Assembly (NCBI RefSeq): GCF_000380105.1
Contig: NZ_KB904452.1
Location: forward strand, 1 to 61,392
DNA from: Streptococcus orisratti DSM 15617
Lineage (GTDB): Bacteria > Bacillota > Bacilli > Lactobacillales > Streptococcaceae
Reading direction: 5' to 3'
Length of the DNA: 61,392 nucleotides
Part shown: piece after piece, positions 1 through 9,800 of the stretch
Numbering within the stretch: position 1 is the stretch's first letter
Layout of the letters: every line of letters begins with the position of its first letter
Notes under the pieces: generated by a model
Told to the model about the DNA's origin: nothing
What the model saw: the letters and a program-made list of their open reading frames with translations, nothing else
The model's database searches: none
Translations under genes and position numbers: made by a program

Positions 1-283
1 CTTAAAAGGTGTGGAAGTCTATTTTGCCCATCCTTATGCTTCTCATGAAAGAGGAACAAATGAAAATTTCAATGGTCTCTTGAGAGAGTTTCTCCCAAAA
101 GGTGTCTCTCTTAACTCACTAAAGACAGAAGAACTCAATCACTACGTCTCTGCTATCAATGACAGACCTAGACGACTTCACAAGTATAAAACCGCAAATA
201 TTTTGTTTGGGCTAGCCCAAACAGCTTAACCTCTGGAACTCTAGTTATCAATGAACTTGTTGCACTTGACTTGACAAGTGGGG
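1..283 (+). mobile_element. IS30-family insertion sequence, right-hand part (left window edge)
   Basis: This is the 3' part of an IS30-type element that begins outside the window. It holds the last codons of the transposase and about 54 bp of terminal sequence. From base 28 to 283 it matches the reverse complement of 61137-61392 with one difference, and identity stops abruptly after the GGGG at 280-283, which I take as the element end. An 18-bp perfect palindrome (205-222, core GGGCTAGCCC) sits at the end of the gene. Confidence 0.85.
2..229 (+). CDS. IS30-family transposase, C-terminal fragment cut by the window edge
   Basis: The reading frame is open from base 2 to a TAA at 227-229 and gives about 75 residues of a DDE transposase. 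The stretch SHERGTNENFNGLLREF followed by LPKG is the hallmark of IS30-family transposases around the catalytic glutamate, and the RPRR stretch near the end is also typical. The start lies left of the window, so the copy may be intact. The same protein end is encoded at the right edge on the opposite strand, differing by one residue (Lys here, Thr there). Confidence 0.85.
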   Translation, partial: LKGVEVYFAHPYASHERGTNENFNGLLREFLPKGVSLNSLKTEELNHYVSAINDRPRRLHKYKTANILFGLAQTA

Positions 284-464
284 CCATTCTTCTTGGAAAA
301 GGTGAAGCAATGAAAATCATAATAGACTCATCCGACATTGGTTACCTAAGGGAAGCAAAAATGCGACCCAACAACAAGTCGCATTCATTGAAAATTGGAT
401 GAACAACTATCCAAAGAAAATACTAGGTTACAAATCTCCTAGAGAGTTTTTACAAAAGGGATAA
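284..464 (+). pseudogene. Remnant of a second, different IS30-type transposase
   Basis: In one frame the sequence reads SSWKR, a stop (TGA 303-305), SNENHNRLIRHWLPKG, then IENWMNNYPKKILGYKSPRE and a TAA at 462-464. This is the C-terminal end of an IS30-like transposase, and Gly-to-stop at 303 is a plausible nonsense mutation. It differs from the neighbouring element, so the left-edge IS seems to have landed in or beside an older, decayed IS. It ends only 21 bp before the ftsH stop codon. Confidence 0.75.
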
Positions 465-485
465 CTTGAAATTTGGCATACCCAA

Positions 486-2471
486 TTATAAATCGTTCTT
501 TATTTTCTCAGAAGTCATTTTTTCTTTGATTTCATCGTAAGAAAGTGCATGTGCTTCTTCTGTATCATTTTCTAACTCATCAGGCATTTTTCCTGTTTCA
601 AAAATTGACTTGATTTGTGCAGCATCAAGTGTTTCGTACTTAAGAAGTGCTTCAGCGATGAGTTTGTGAGCTTCACGGTTACTTTGAATGATATCAGCAG
701 CTTTATTTCTTGCTTCATTAAGTAAATCACGTACCTCATCATCAATCATCTTAGCAGTTTCTTCAGAATAAGTCTTTTCTGGACTAATTTGACCGGCCAT
801 CATTGCATGGTTTCCAGCATATTGGACAGGACCTAGTTTTTCACTCATACCATATTCTGTTACCATAGCCCGTGCCATAGCACTTGCTTGTTCAAAATCA
901 TTTGAAGCACCTGTCGTTTGAGCATTGAAGATAATTTCTTCAGCTACACGGCCACCCATCAAACCAGCTAGTTGTTCTTTCATATCATCTTTTGAAAGAA
1001 GCATTTGATCTTCTTTAGGTAAGGCAATCATATAGCCACCCGCACGACCACGTGGAACAATGGTTACCTTATGAACAACACGAGCATTTGAAAGTATCAA
1101 ACCAACGATGGTATGACCAGCTTCATGATAAGCGACCATTTGACGTTCTTTTTCAGAAATTGAGCGATCTTTCTTAGATGGTCCTGCAATCACACGATCC
1201 TCAGCCTCATCGATATCGGAAGCATCAATAATTTTTTTATTGCGACGAGCGGCAACAAGTGCTGCTTCGTTCAAAACGTTTTCAAGGTCTGCACCAACAA
1301 ATCCTGGGGTTTGTTGAGCGACTACTTTTAAATCAACGTCATCTGCAAGTGGTTTATTTTTCGCATGGACACGTAAAATAGCTTCACGGCCTTTCACATC
1401 AGGGCTACCTACAAGTACTTTACGGTCAAATCGTCCTGGACGAAGAAGAGCTGGGTCAAGGACGTCACTACGGTTTGTTGCTGCGATGACAATAATGCTT
1501 TCATTACCCTCAAAACCGTCCATCTCAATCAAAAGTTGGTTAAGGGTTTGCTCGCGTTCATCATTGCCGCCACCCATACCAGCACCACGACGGCGTCCGA
1601 CAGCATCAATTTCGTCAATAAAGATGATTGCGCGCTCTGCTTTTTTAGCATCCTCAAATAGAGAGCGCACACGACTGGCACCAACACCAACAAACATTTC
1701 TACAAAGTCTGAACCTGAGATGGAGAAAAATGGAACTCCTGCTTCACCTGCGACAGCTTTTGCTAAAAGTGTCTTACCAGTCCCTGGAGGTCCCTCAAGA
1801 AGAACTCCGGCTGGAATACGAGCACCAAGTGCTTTATATTTTTTCGGATTTTTAAGAAAATCAACAACTTCAACAAGCTCTTGCTTTTCTTCCTCGGCAC
1901 CAGCAACATCAGAAAAACGAACTTTAACATCGCCTTTATTTTGAGAACGTGCTTTATTTTTTCCGAAACTCATTGCACCACGAGCGCCAGCACCACCTTG
2001 ATTCATCATCATCATCATGAAAATTGCAAAAATCAATAATGGGAGGAAGCTAACTAGGTAACTAATCCATGTACCACTTGAACTTTCTGGTTTTACTGAT
2101 ACTTTAACATTAGCATCTTCTGCAGCACTCGTAATCTTATCAACGGAGGAGTCACTTGGCAAGATAATGGAAGTAAAACGAGAAACTTTTGTTGTGCTAG
2201 AACCTTCTAAAAACGAGAAATTTGAAGTAGTCTCCACGCTTTGAGATTTTTTGTATTCTCCACTAATTTCAATGATACTTCCGCTAGGCTGATACGTGAT
2301 AGACTTAATGTCTCCAGCTTTGATTTGCTTAACTAACGTAGAGTAATTAATTTGCTGACTTTGTGTATTTGTTCCTCTGAGATAGTATTGGAAGGCTGTA
2401 ATGAGCGCTACAATGACTAAAATATAAACAAAGGAATTTCGCACAAAGCCGTTATTCTTATTATTTTTCAT
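486..2471 (-). CDS. ftsH: ATP-dependent zinc metalloprotease FtsH
   Basis: FtsH is a membrane-anchored AAA+ protease that degrades misfolded membrane proteins and regulatory substrates. The 661 residues show an N-terminal membrane segment (about 12-30), an extracytoplasmic region, a second membrane segment (about 136-156), Walker A GPPGTGKT at 227-234, Walker B IIFIDEID near 282, the second region of homology with RPGRFDR, and the zinc site HEAGH at 449-453. The length is normal for streptococci. It follows hpt with an 18-bp gap and probably belongs to the tilS-hpt-ftsH unit. Its downstream flank is occupied by IS30 remnants, so no native terminator is visible after the stop. Confidence 0.97.
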   Translation of the reverse strand: MKNNKNNGFVRNSFVYILVIVALITAFQYYLRGTNTQSQQINYSTLVKQIKAGDIKSITYQPSGSIIEISGEYKKSQSVETTSNFSFLEGSSTTKVSRFTSIILPSDSSVDKITSAAEDANVKVSVKPESSSGTWISYLVSFLPLLIFAIFMMMMMNQGGAGARGAMSFGKNKARSQNKGDVKVRFSDVAGAEEEKQELVEVVDFLKNPKKYKALGARIPAGVLLEGPPGTGKTLLAKAVAGEAGVPFFSISGSDFVEMFVGVGASRVRSLFEDAKKAERAIIFIDEIDAVGRRRGAGMGGGNDEREQTLNQLLIEMDGFEGNESIIVIAATNRSDVLDPALLRPGRFDRKVLVGSPDVKGREAILRVHAKNKPLADDVDLKVVAQQTPGFVGADLENVLNEAALVAARRNKKIIDASDIDEAEDRVIAGPSKKDRSISEKERQMVAYHEAGHTIVGLILSNARVVHKVTIVPRGRAGGYMIALPKEDQMLLSKDDMKEQLAGLMGGRVAEEIIFNAQTTGASNDFEQASAMARAMVTEYGMSEKLGPVQYAGNHAMMAGQISPEKTYSEETAKMIDDEVRDLLNEARNKAADIIQSNREAHKLIAEALLKYETLDAAQIKSIFETGKMPDELENDTEEAHALSYDEIKEKMTSEKIKNDL

Positions 2472-2489
2472 ATAATACTAATCGACTTT

Positions 2490-3032
2490 CTATTTTGAAT
2501 AAACTTCTTCTTTTAGAACTCCCACATAGGGCAGATTACGATAATTTTCAGCATAGTCTAAACCAAAACCAACAATAAATTCATTTGGCACATTGTAGCA
2601 AACATAATCAGCGTCAATTTCTACAACACGACCTTCTGGTTTATCAAACAAGGTAACAATTTTAACTGATTTTGCTTGACGGTATTTAAACATATCTCTG
2701 AGATACTTTAATGTACGTCCTGTATCAATGATATCTTCAACAAAAATAATGTCTCGTCCTTCAACGTTGGTGTCAACATCCTTGAGAATTTTAACTTCTC
2801 CGCTGCTGGTGGTTCCTCCTTGATAGCTTGACACAACCATGAAATCAATTTCTACATGCGTATCAATATGCTTCATTAATTCTGCCATAAAAGGAACTGA
2901 ACCTTTTAAAACACCTACTAAAAGTGGATTTCTGTCTTGATAATCCTTTGTTAACTGCGCACCAAGCTCTTTGGTTTTTGCAATGATTTCTTCTTCTGAG
3001 TACAGAATTTTTTGAATGTTTTGTTCTAGCAT
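2490..3032 (-). CDS. hpt: Hypoxanthine-guanine phosphoribosyltransferase
   Basis: This cytoplasmic enzyme salvages hypoxanthine and guanine with PRPP to form IMP and GMP. The 180-residue product carries the PRPP-binding loop [11 protein letters not shown] around residues 97-107 and the purine-site segments [20 protein letters not shown] near the C-terminus, both typical of HPRT. It starts 8 bp after the tilS stop and is followed by ftsH; the tilS-hpt-ftsH order is conserved in streptococci and many Firmicutes. Length and motifs are intact. Confidence 0.96.
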   Translation of the reverse strand: MLEQNIQKILYSEEEIIAKTKELGAQLTKDYQDRNPLLVGVLKGSVPFMAELMKHIDTHVEIDFMVVSSYQGGTTSSGEVKILKDVDTNVEGRDIIFVEDIIDTGRTLKYLRDMFKYRQAKSVKIVTLFDKPEGRVVEIDADYVCYNVPNEFIVGFGLDYAENYRNLPYVGVLKEEVYSK

Positions 3033-3040
3033 AGCATCAC

Positions 3041-4306
3041 CTATTCTATTTTTTCAATATACAGTTTAGCTTTCATTATACCATCTTTAGAGGCTTTTCT
3101 CAAATAAGTTTTACCATCAACAAGCACAAAAATGATTTTTCCGTCTTGTTCTCCAACAATAGCTTCTTGGCGGGCTTGTGTTGAAATCTTATTATCAATA
3201 AACAAACGCCTGAGTTTCTTTGAAAAACTTCCAAAGTCAATTTTATCTCCAGCTTTACGTTGTCTTAATAATATTGGAGCTGTATTTTCTATAAAAATCT
3301 CCTGAAAAACCTTAGATAGTTTGTGAAATGAAAATCGATACTGACCATATTTGACTATATTGTCATATTCTAGCACTTTTTCAGTTTTCTCCCTATACGT
3401 CTTAGGACTGATTTTTTCAATGCTAAAAACCTCAGCAGTCTTTTTTAAAAAATAACCATTTTTTATAGGGTAATTCAGAGAATCTTTTGTCCGAACAAAA
3501 TTTAACATCTCTTGAAATTGCTCTCGTGAAAGATGTAAGTCTGGAAAATTTTCCAAATAATTTTGTAATAGCAGTTCCTGAACTGCTGATGACTGTTTTA
3601 AAAAGGTTTGGCAGTTGGTCACATCAATCCCTACTGTCAGATCCTGGAAAGCCTGAAAAACTAATTGACTTTCATAAGCAAGGTGATTTAAAGCTAACTT
3701 AAATTGGGGATTTTCTTCTTCAAGCATGGGAAAGTAACTATTACGGATACGATTTCTTAGATAATGGGGAGAAGCATTAGAAGAATCCTCAAAATGAAAG
3801 ATATCTGGTAATTCTGATTTTGATAGACTTAAAAAAGGTCTAATGAGTTGTCCATTTCCAAAATTCTGAACGGATTTTATACCTCTTAGATGACGCAGGC
3901 GACTACCTCGTAACAGGCGCATAAAAACAGTCTCTGCCTGATCATCTGCATGATGTGCTGTAACTAAGGCAGTGTAATTGTAATCCTGCATCACTTGTTT
4001 AAAAAATTCATATCGAAAGTCACGCGCAGCCTTTTCTGAAAAAATGCCAGAAAAATTTGAGACATAGATAGGTAATCTATGTTCTTGAGCAAAACGTCTG
4101 AGAAAATCCTCTTCCATTTCAGATTCGGGACGCTGTTTATGATTAATATGGGCTATTCCAATCTCAATGTCAAGATTTTCTCGGTATAAATACAAAAAGT
4201 GCAGCAGATTCATAGAATCTACTCCACCGGAAACAGCTATTAAAACCTTTTTATGGTGGTCAAAATATGCTTTTTTCTGAATGTCTTTTAATAATTTAGC
4301 GTACAT
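3041..4306 (-). CDS. tilS: tRNA(Ile)-lysidine synthase TilS
   Basis: TilS converts C34 of the tRNA-Ile CAU anticodon to lysidine, so that it reads AUA instead of AUG. The N-terminal PP-loop SGGVDS is at residues 25-30, and the catalytic N-type ATPase domain ([18 protein letters not shown]) follows near 120-140. A weakly conserved C-terminal tRNA-binding domain completes the 421 residues. The stop of the upstream serine-hydrolase gene lies one base from this start, and hpt follows 8 bp later, which suggests one transcript. Confidence 0.95.
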   Translation of the reverse strand: MYAKLLKDIQKKAYFDHHKKVLIAVSGGVDSMNLLHFLYLYRENLDIEIGIAHINHKQRPESEMEEDFLRRFAQEHRLPIYVSNFSGIFSEKAARDFRYEFFKQVMQDYNYTALVTAHHADDQAETVFMRLLRGSRLRHLRGIKSVQNFGNGQLIRPFLSLSKSELPDIFHFEDSSNASPHYLRNRIRNSYFPMLEEENPQFKLALNHLAYESQLVFQAFQDLTVGIDVTNCQTFLKQSSAVQELLLQNYLENFPDLHLSREQFQEMLNFVRTKDSLNYPIKNGYFLKKTAEVFSIEKISPKTYREKTEKVLEYDNIVKYGQYRFSFHKLSKVFQEIFIENTAPILLRQRKAGDKIDFGSFSKKLRRLFIDNKISTQARQEAIVGEQDGKIIFVLVDGKTYLRKASKDGIMKAKLYIEKIE

Positions 4307-4307
4307 G

Positions 4308-5594
4308 TTATTTTAAGATACTGTAAACATCGTTAGCGATGTTTGTAATGTCCTGGTAAGAAGAGTTATTGGTAAAAATAGATAATATGAAAGGTTTGTT
4401 GGTATAAACAATGGCAACATCATGCTTATAATCATAAGCATCACCAATTTTATGAGCAACCTGAACGGTGATATCTTTAGAAATGCGTTCGTTATCAAAT
4501 TCTGTCTCAGAAAGATAATTGATAATTTGTCCATTTTGATAGAAGATAGCCTCCAGTAAATCAGCAGCTTCTTTAGAAGACATTTGACGTTCTTTCATAT
4601 CAAAGGAGTCACCTAGGATTGATGATATTTCAGTCTCAAAACTCTTATCGTACTGATTAGCGACATAATAGCCCAATATATTAGTTGCTACATTATCTGA
4701 ATGCTGTGCAACTTCTTTTAATAGGTTATCCACACTATAATCTTTGTTATCTGCTGATTTAACCATTTTGCCACTGCCACTAGGGTCATAGGCTTTAGAA
4801 AATTGATTAACTGCATCAATATATTTAAAGCTGTCAGTAGTCTTAATATTAGCTTCTTGAATCTGCTCTTGAGTGTAGTAGAGAGTTGCTAACTTGGCAA
4901 TGCTTGCTGCGTACATTTTTTCATCTTGATTAATTCCTGCAGTTAGTCCAGTATCCAGCTGCTTAACAAAAATACTAAAATCAGACTTGTTATATTTCTG
5001 CGACAAGACTTTTTGAACTTTTTCTATACGATTATCATTTTTAGAAAGAAATTCTTCAGAAATCCAACCCTTGCCATTAATTTTATAATAACTACCATGC
5101 TCAGTAACCGCATGTTGGCTGACAGTCACCTGACTGTATGCAACTAGATCAGATCTGACAGTCTTACTTCCTAAAACATAGGGGGTGTCATAAAGAATAA
5201 ACCCGTCTTTTAGCCAATAATTTTCATTAATAGATTCCTGTCTAAGAATCACATCGTCATAAATAGATTGATGACTAGCTTCTAGATATGTTCCATCTGA
5301 TAATTCAAAAACAGGAATTGATTGAGCATTAACTTTCAAATCAATAATTTTAAGTGCTTTGTCTGGCAGCAAAATTTTATCTTGAACCGTTAAGTTCTCA
5401 TCTTTATAAGAAGCTGTCTCCTGATAAAGATTGGGATTTGACGGAATATTTTCAAAGTAGGTAGACTCAGTCACAACATCAGCGGTTAGATGGTATTTAT
5501 CTATATTAGATAGAACTGGTGTTTTTTCCGTACTAATCACGGAAAAAGGAGACAAAAAAAACGGTATTAGCATGACAGCAAATAGTTTTTTCAC
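4308..5594 (-). CDS. Secreted class A beta-lactamase-fold serine hydrolase
   Basis: The 428-residue protein starts with a signal peptide (MKKLFAVMLIPFFLSPFSV). The C-terminal half has the three active-site motifs of the class A beta-lactamase/PBP-like fold: SIAK (SxxK) near 233, SDN in AQHSDNVATN near 297, and KIG in HKIGD near 385. The N-terminal half is an unassigned extracellular region. Homologues sit in this position (between divIC and tilS) in other streptococci; resistance to beta-lactams is not implied by position or sequence. The true substrate is unknown to me. An SD-like AGGAGG precedes the ATG. Confidence 0.88.
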   Translation of the reverse strand: MKKLFAVMLIPFFLSPFSVISTEKTPVLSNIDKYHLTADVVTESTYFENIPSNPNLYQETASYKDENLTVQDKILLPDKALKIIDLKVNAQSIPVFELSDGTYLEASHQSIYDDVILRQESINENYWLKDGFILYDTPYVLGSKTVRSDLVAYSQVTVSQHAVTEHGSYYKINGKGWISEEFLSKNDNRIEKVQKVLSQKYNKSDFSIFVKQLDTGLTAGINQDEKMYAASIAKLATLYYTQEQIQEANIKTTDSFKYIDAVNQFSKAYDPSGSGKMVKSADNKDYSVDNLLKEVAQHSDNVATNILGYYVANQYDKSFETEISSILGDSFDMKERQMSSKEAADLLEAIFYQNGQIINYLSETEFDNERISKDITVQVAHKIGDAYDYKHDVAIVYTNKPFILSIFTNNSSYQDITNIANDVYSILK

Positions 5595-5609
5595 AGGCTC
5601 CTCCTTCCA

Positions 5610-5729
5610 TTAATTTGTATCATTTTGATGATTTTCTTCTCTTAATTTTTGATTTTTCTCAGCTAATTCCTCTAACTTTTCATCTGAATAAGCTAAAAAT
5701 TTTTCAATCGTTTCTATTAAATGTTCCAT
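5610..5729 (-). CDS. Small conserved-position protein, 39 aa, charged
   Basis: This ORF reads MEHLIETIEKFLAYSDEKLE and continues with further Glu/Lys/Asn-rich sequence to 39 residues, ending at TAA 5610-5612. It starts one base after the divIC stop (TAA-A-ATG), so translational coupling is likely, and ends 15 bp before the serine-hydrolase gene. The predicted product is an amphipathic or coiled-coil helix. Streptococcal genomes that I recall carry a roughly 40-aa ORF at this spot. Function is unknown. No strong SD is visible, which limits confidence. Confidence 0.65.
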   Translation of the reverse strand: MEHLIETIEKFLAYSDEKLEELAEKNQKLREENHQNDTN

Positions 5730-5730
5730 T

Positions 5731-6102
5731 TTATTTTGGTAATAAACTTGGTACAGGGTATATTGTTTCCCCTTGCCGTGCTAAATAATACTTTGCTCGC
5801 GCATATTTTTCAACATAATCTTCGTTTTTTAATTGCTCAACTAACAACTTTTCTTGCTGGGTTTCTTTAGTTAAACTTTGATATTCTTTAGTTAATTTGA
5901 CAACTTCATCTTTGCGTTCTTGCAAATTTCTATAACTGCTGACCAAATTGTAAGCTGGCAAAATAAATAAAAGCATAACGAAAACCAAAACAGTTCCCAT
6001 AAAACGATTTTTTTTGCGATTTTCTTCTTCTCTGTAACGTTTTTTGAGATTTTCATCAGTGATGTACTGATTATTCAACTGAACAATATTAGGCTTTTTC
6101 AT
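5731..6102 (-). CDS. divIC: Septum formation initiator DivIC (FtsB-like)
   Basis: DivIC is a bitopic membrane protein that forms the FtsL/DivIB/DivIC complex at the division septum. The chosen start gives 123 residues: a basic cytoplasmic head ending in KKNRFMG, one membrane span (about 37-57, [17 protein letters not shown]), then an extracellular coiled coil (about 60-100) and a C-terminal [18 protein letters not shown] motif typical of the family. The start at 6102 ([11 protein letters not shown]) was preferred over upstream codons because homologues begin there. It overlaps the preceding S4-domain gene by 14 bp. Confidence 0.92.
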   Translation of the reverse strand: MKKPNIVQLNNQYITDENLKKRYREEENRKKNRFMGTVLVFVMLLFILPAYNLVSSYRNLQERKDEVVKLTKEYQSLTKETQQEKLLVEQLKNEDYVEKYARAKYYLARQGETIYPVPSLLPK

Positions 6103-6361
6103 CTGTTTCAATCCTTGTTTCACTGATGATTTCATACATCTTAGACGCATCTTCTTTTTTGGTACTGTCTTTCATTTCCAGCACACGAACAGTTAAAAGT
6201 TTATTACCAAAACGCACTTCTACTTCGTCATTAATTTTTAAATCAGTTGATGATTTAGCTAAAATACCGTTGACCTTAACACGTCCTTTATCAGCAACTT
6301 CTTTAGCTACAGGACGACGCTTGATGATACGTGAGACTTTCAAGTATTTATCTAATCGCAT
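6089..6361 (-). CDS. rqcP: S4-domain RNA-binding protein RqcP (YabO family)
   Basis: The 90-residue protein is a single S4 domain ([19 protein letters not shown], then GRVKVNG) of the Hsp15/YabO/RqcP type. RqcP works with RqcH on stalled 50S subunits, adding poly-alanine tails for ribosome quality control. The start at 6361 has a GGGAGAAAG SD at good spacing. It overlaps divIC by 14 bp, and mfd lies about 480 bp upstream, separated by a terminator and a probable small RNA gene. Confidence 0.92.
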   Translation of the reverse strand: MRLDKYLKVSRIIKRRPVAKEVADKGRVKVNGILAKSSTDLKINDEVEVRFGNKLLTVRVLEMKDSTKKEDASKMYEIISETRIETDEKA

Positions 6362-6450
6362 ACTTTCTCCCTTCAAAACTGTCAATCACTTTCATTTTAT
6401 CACTTTTTTTGAAAAATAGCAGAGCTACATAGCATTTGTCAATAGAATGT

Positions 6451-6478
6451 AATAAAAAGAGAGTCTAAAAACTCTCTT
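6451..6478 (-). terminator. Rho-independent terminator upstream of rqcP
   Basis: On the minus strand an 8-bp stem AAGAGAGT/ACTCTCTT with a six-base loop is followed by TTTTTATT. It can end transcripts coming from the mfd/csRNA region before rqcP. Confidence 0.75.
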
Positions 6479-6724
6479 GATTACCAAAATATCAAATCAG
6501 AGACAACAGTACCTACAAGGAAAATAAGCCACACATCAAGACAAATATTAAACTAATTGTAAACCAAATTTTACTTAAAACCGTTGATTTAATAAGTCTT
6601 TAAAACATCTGCTTAGACAGTCAAAAAAATACTATCTCAAGTAAATCAGAGTTTTCAGGAAATTTATACGACATTGCTATTGAAGTACAAGGAATTACAG
6701 CAACAAAATAGTTCAGTATTTCCC

Positions 6725-6803
6725 TTCAGGAATACAAAGGAGACTCCCAACTTAAATAAGTTAGGAGTCTCAGGAGATTTATGAAAAAGAAAAGTTTTAA
6801 GAT
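6725..6803 (-). ncRNA. Probable cia-dependent small RNA (csRNA), 3' end uncertain
   Basis: A CiaR-box promoter (6810-6842) points into this non-coding stretch. The predicted RNA starts near 6803. It has an unpaired pyrimidine-rich 5' part containing CAU and CUCCU (complementary to an SD plus AUG), then a strong hairpin with GAGACUCC pairing with GGAGUCUC and AACUUA pairing with UAAGUU (about 6742-6773), then a weaker hairpin around GUAUUCC. This layout fits the csRNAs described for streptococcal CiaRH regulons. The first hairpin lacks a clean U-run, so the RNA may end there or extend to the terminator at 6451-6478. The rest of the 480-bp gap holds no credible gene. Confidence 0.7.
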
Positions 6804-6809
6804 GGTTAT

Positions 6810-6842
6810 AGTATATGATTCCTTGCTTAAATTTTTCTTAAC
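6810..6842 (-). promoter_or_regulatory. CiaR-box promoter (csRNA)
   Basis: On the minus strand GTTAAG-AAAAA-TTTAAG matches the CiaR consensus NTTAAG-N5-WTTAAG exactly. Ten bases later comes TATACT, a credible -10 box. The site starts immediately after the mfd stop codon. Confidence 0.8.
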
Positions 6843-6844
6843 AA

Positions 6845-9800
6845 TCAATTTTTTTGTTGACGATTTTTAATTTCTGCAAATCCTTGTCCAAATTTGAGAA
6901 GTTCCTCAAGGATTTCATAATTTTTCCTTTGACAAACATTGAAAATAATCTCCATTTTACCTTTATTTTCACTTATTTGCGCCTTCAAATTAGTTTTGGA
7001 CAAGGCTTCAAAATAATCCTGTGTCAAAAATAAAGCTAACGAGGCTTTTTCAAAACGAACAGTTACCCTATCTTGTTTACGCTCTACTAATTCAACAAAT
7101 ATGGAATCCATATAGTATTTTAAGAGCCCAATTTCAATGAGATAGGCAACTTGATCTGGGTATTCGCCAAAACGATCAATAAGCTCATCTTGTAAATTCT
7201 GATAATCTTCTTGTCCTTCAATTGAACGAATACGTTTGTAAATATCGATTTTTTGTCGTTCATCATTTATATAATCATTTGGCAGATAAGCATCAATTTG
7301 TAGATTTATTTCTGCATTACTCTTACGACGGGCAGTTGATTTTCCCTGCTTCTTAGCAATAGCCTCTTCAAGCAACTGAGAGTACATCTCAAAACCGACT
7401 GAATCAATAAATCCGCTCTGTGATGCTCCTAAGATATTTCCTGCTCCACGGATTGACAAATCACGCATGGCAATTTTAAAACCAGAACCAAGCTCTGTAA
7501 AGCCTTTTATGGCATCCAGGCGCTTTTCTGAAATCTCTGTCAACACTTTATCTGGACGATACATAAGGTAGGCGTAAGCAATACGATTAGAACGGCCAAC
7601 ACGACCCCTAAGTTGATACAATGTTGACAATCCCATGTGGTCAGCATTCTCAATAAAGAGAGTATTAACATTTGAAATATCTACACCTGTCTCAATGATA
7701 GTTGTTGCAACCAATACATCATAAACACCATCAATAAAGTCCATTAGTGTATTTTCAAGCTGAATCTCACTCATCTGACCATGAACAAAGCCAATTGAGG
7801 CCTCTGGAACGAGTTCTTGTAATTCAGCCACTTTCTGATCAATAGTGTCAACACGATTGTAAACGTAAAAAATCTGTCCTCCACGATCCATTTCACGTAT
7901 AATAGCTTCCCGAACTAGCCCAGGGTTTGTTTCGAGAACATATGTTTGAACAGGATAACGATTTGTAGGTGGTGTTTCAATAACAGATAAATCTCGAATT
8001 CCAAGCATTGACATATGAAGAGTACGAGGAATTGGAGTTGCTGTTAAAGTCAAGACATCAACCCTCGTCTTTAGCTCTTTAAGCTTCTCCTTGTGTTTAA
8101 CCCCAAAGCGTTGCTCCTCATCAATAACAATAAGACCCAAATCAGAAAACTCAACATCTTTGGAGAGGAGACGGTGTGTTCCAATAATAATATCAACCTG
8201 TCCTTGTTTAAGTTTTTCCAGAGTTTCATTCTGCTCTTTTTTACTACGAAAACGACTAAGTACATCAACATTAACAGGATAGTTATCAAATCGCTCTGCA
8301 AAATTAGTATAATGCTGTTGAGCAAGGACTGTTGTTGGTACCAAAACAGCTACTTGTTTATGATCTTTAACCGCTTTGAAAGCAGCTCGCATAGCTACCT
8401 CTGTCTTACCAAAACCAACATCGCCAACAAGCAGACGATCCATCGGTTTGTTGTCTTCCATGTCATGCTTGATTTCCATAATAGAACGCAGCTGGTCTTC
8501 TGTTTCAACATAAGCAAAATCGTCATCAAATTCACGCTGCAAGTCGTCATCTGGAGAAAAGGAAAATCCCTTCAGTTGACTACGTTCCGCATATAACCTT
8601 AGTAAGTCATCTGCTATATCTTCAACTTGTTTTGTAACTTTTTGCTTTGTTTTCTGAAAACGTCCATCATTAAGTTTATTGATTTTAGGCTCTTTTCCAC
8701 CTGCTGAAACATATTTTGACAGACTCTCAATCTGTTCAACAGGCAAAGAAATCTTAGCTGAATCTTGATACTGGATACTCAAATAATCCCTATGAGTTCC
8801 ATGAATCTCTATTGTTTCAATACCTAAAAATTTTCCAATTCCATGGACATGGTGAACGACATAGTCACCTTTTGATAACTCATTGTAATCCTTGAGGCGT
8901 TCTGCATTACTAATATTAGAGCGACGAATTTTACGCTTAATTTTCTTATGATAAATTTCATGCTCTGTAATCAGAACAACCTTCTCATCAGCAAAATAAA
9001 ATCCTGTTGCCAGATTTCCAATAATCAGCTGAGCTTCTTTCGGAGTAATATCATTAACATCACTGATAGGTAATTCTAAATCATATTCTTGTAAATTTTC
9101 TTGTAAACGTTCTAAACCATGCTGAGAATCTACTTGCAACAAAATTGTAGCATTGGATTTCTGATAACGACGAATTTCATCAATTAGAAGAGGAAATTGA
9201 TTGAAAAATTCTTGCATTGGATATTGTGTAAAGTTATGTAACTTATCAAATTTAAGATTACCAAGTCCCTTGTGAAAATTTGAAAAGAAAGTTGCTGGTT
9301 GATAGTTCTTCAAGTCTTTATAAACATCAGCAAAATAGTCTAAACTTGACACTGCTTTACCTTTTTGTAAATCTTCTGTCAAGAGATTAGCAATTTCTAA
9401 ATCAAACTTGGCATTACGATCAACAATTTTTTGAAAGTCATCAAAAAACACTGGGATTTTTTTAGGAATATAATCTAATAACGTCCATTTTTTTTCATAA
9501 AATAAAGAAGAAAAGCGTCTCACATCTTGATGTTTAAAGTGATTTCTGGTTGCTGATAAGAGTTCTTCCAAATAGCTTTTTGAATCCTTACTAGCTAATT
9601 GATAATGATGCTCTAATTTAGATACTGCTCTGTTAAAATCATCGGCAGTCAAAATCATATCATCTGCTGCTGATAATTCAATATTTTCTAAACTAGTTAG
9701 AGACGTTTGACTTTCCACATCAAACTGACGAATACCATCAATTTCATCACCAAAAAATTCAACTCGATAAGGGACCTCCTCTGTAATCTCGTAAATATCT

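Noticed and set aside
1028..1043. CACGTG-centred sequence in ftsH as a parS site
   Set aside because: Only the central CACGTG and a few flanking bases fit; about four mismatches to the 16-bp consensus.
4308..5594. Antibiotic-resistance beta-lactamase
   Set aside because: The SxxK, SDN and KxG motifs show the fold only. The gene is in a conserved housekeeping position, so a native wall-related hydrolase is more likely.
6781..6870. 29-codon plus-strand ORF starting MKKKSFKMVIVYD with an AGGAG box
   Set aside because: It is the mirror image of the csRNA and of the mfd 3' end, has no promoter on that strand and lies convergent with mfd. The SD-ATG look is explained by the anti-SD sequence of the RNA.
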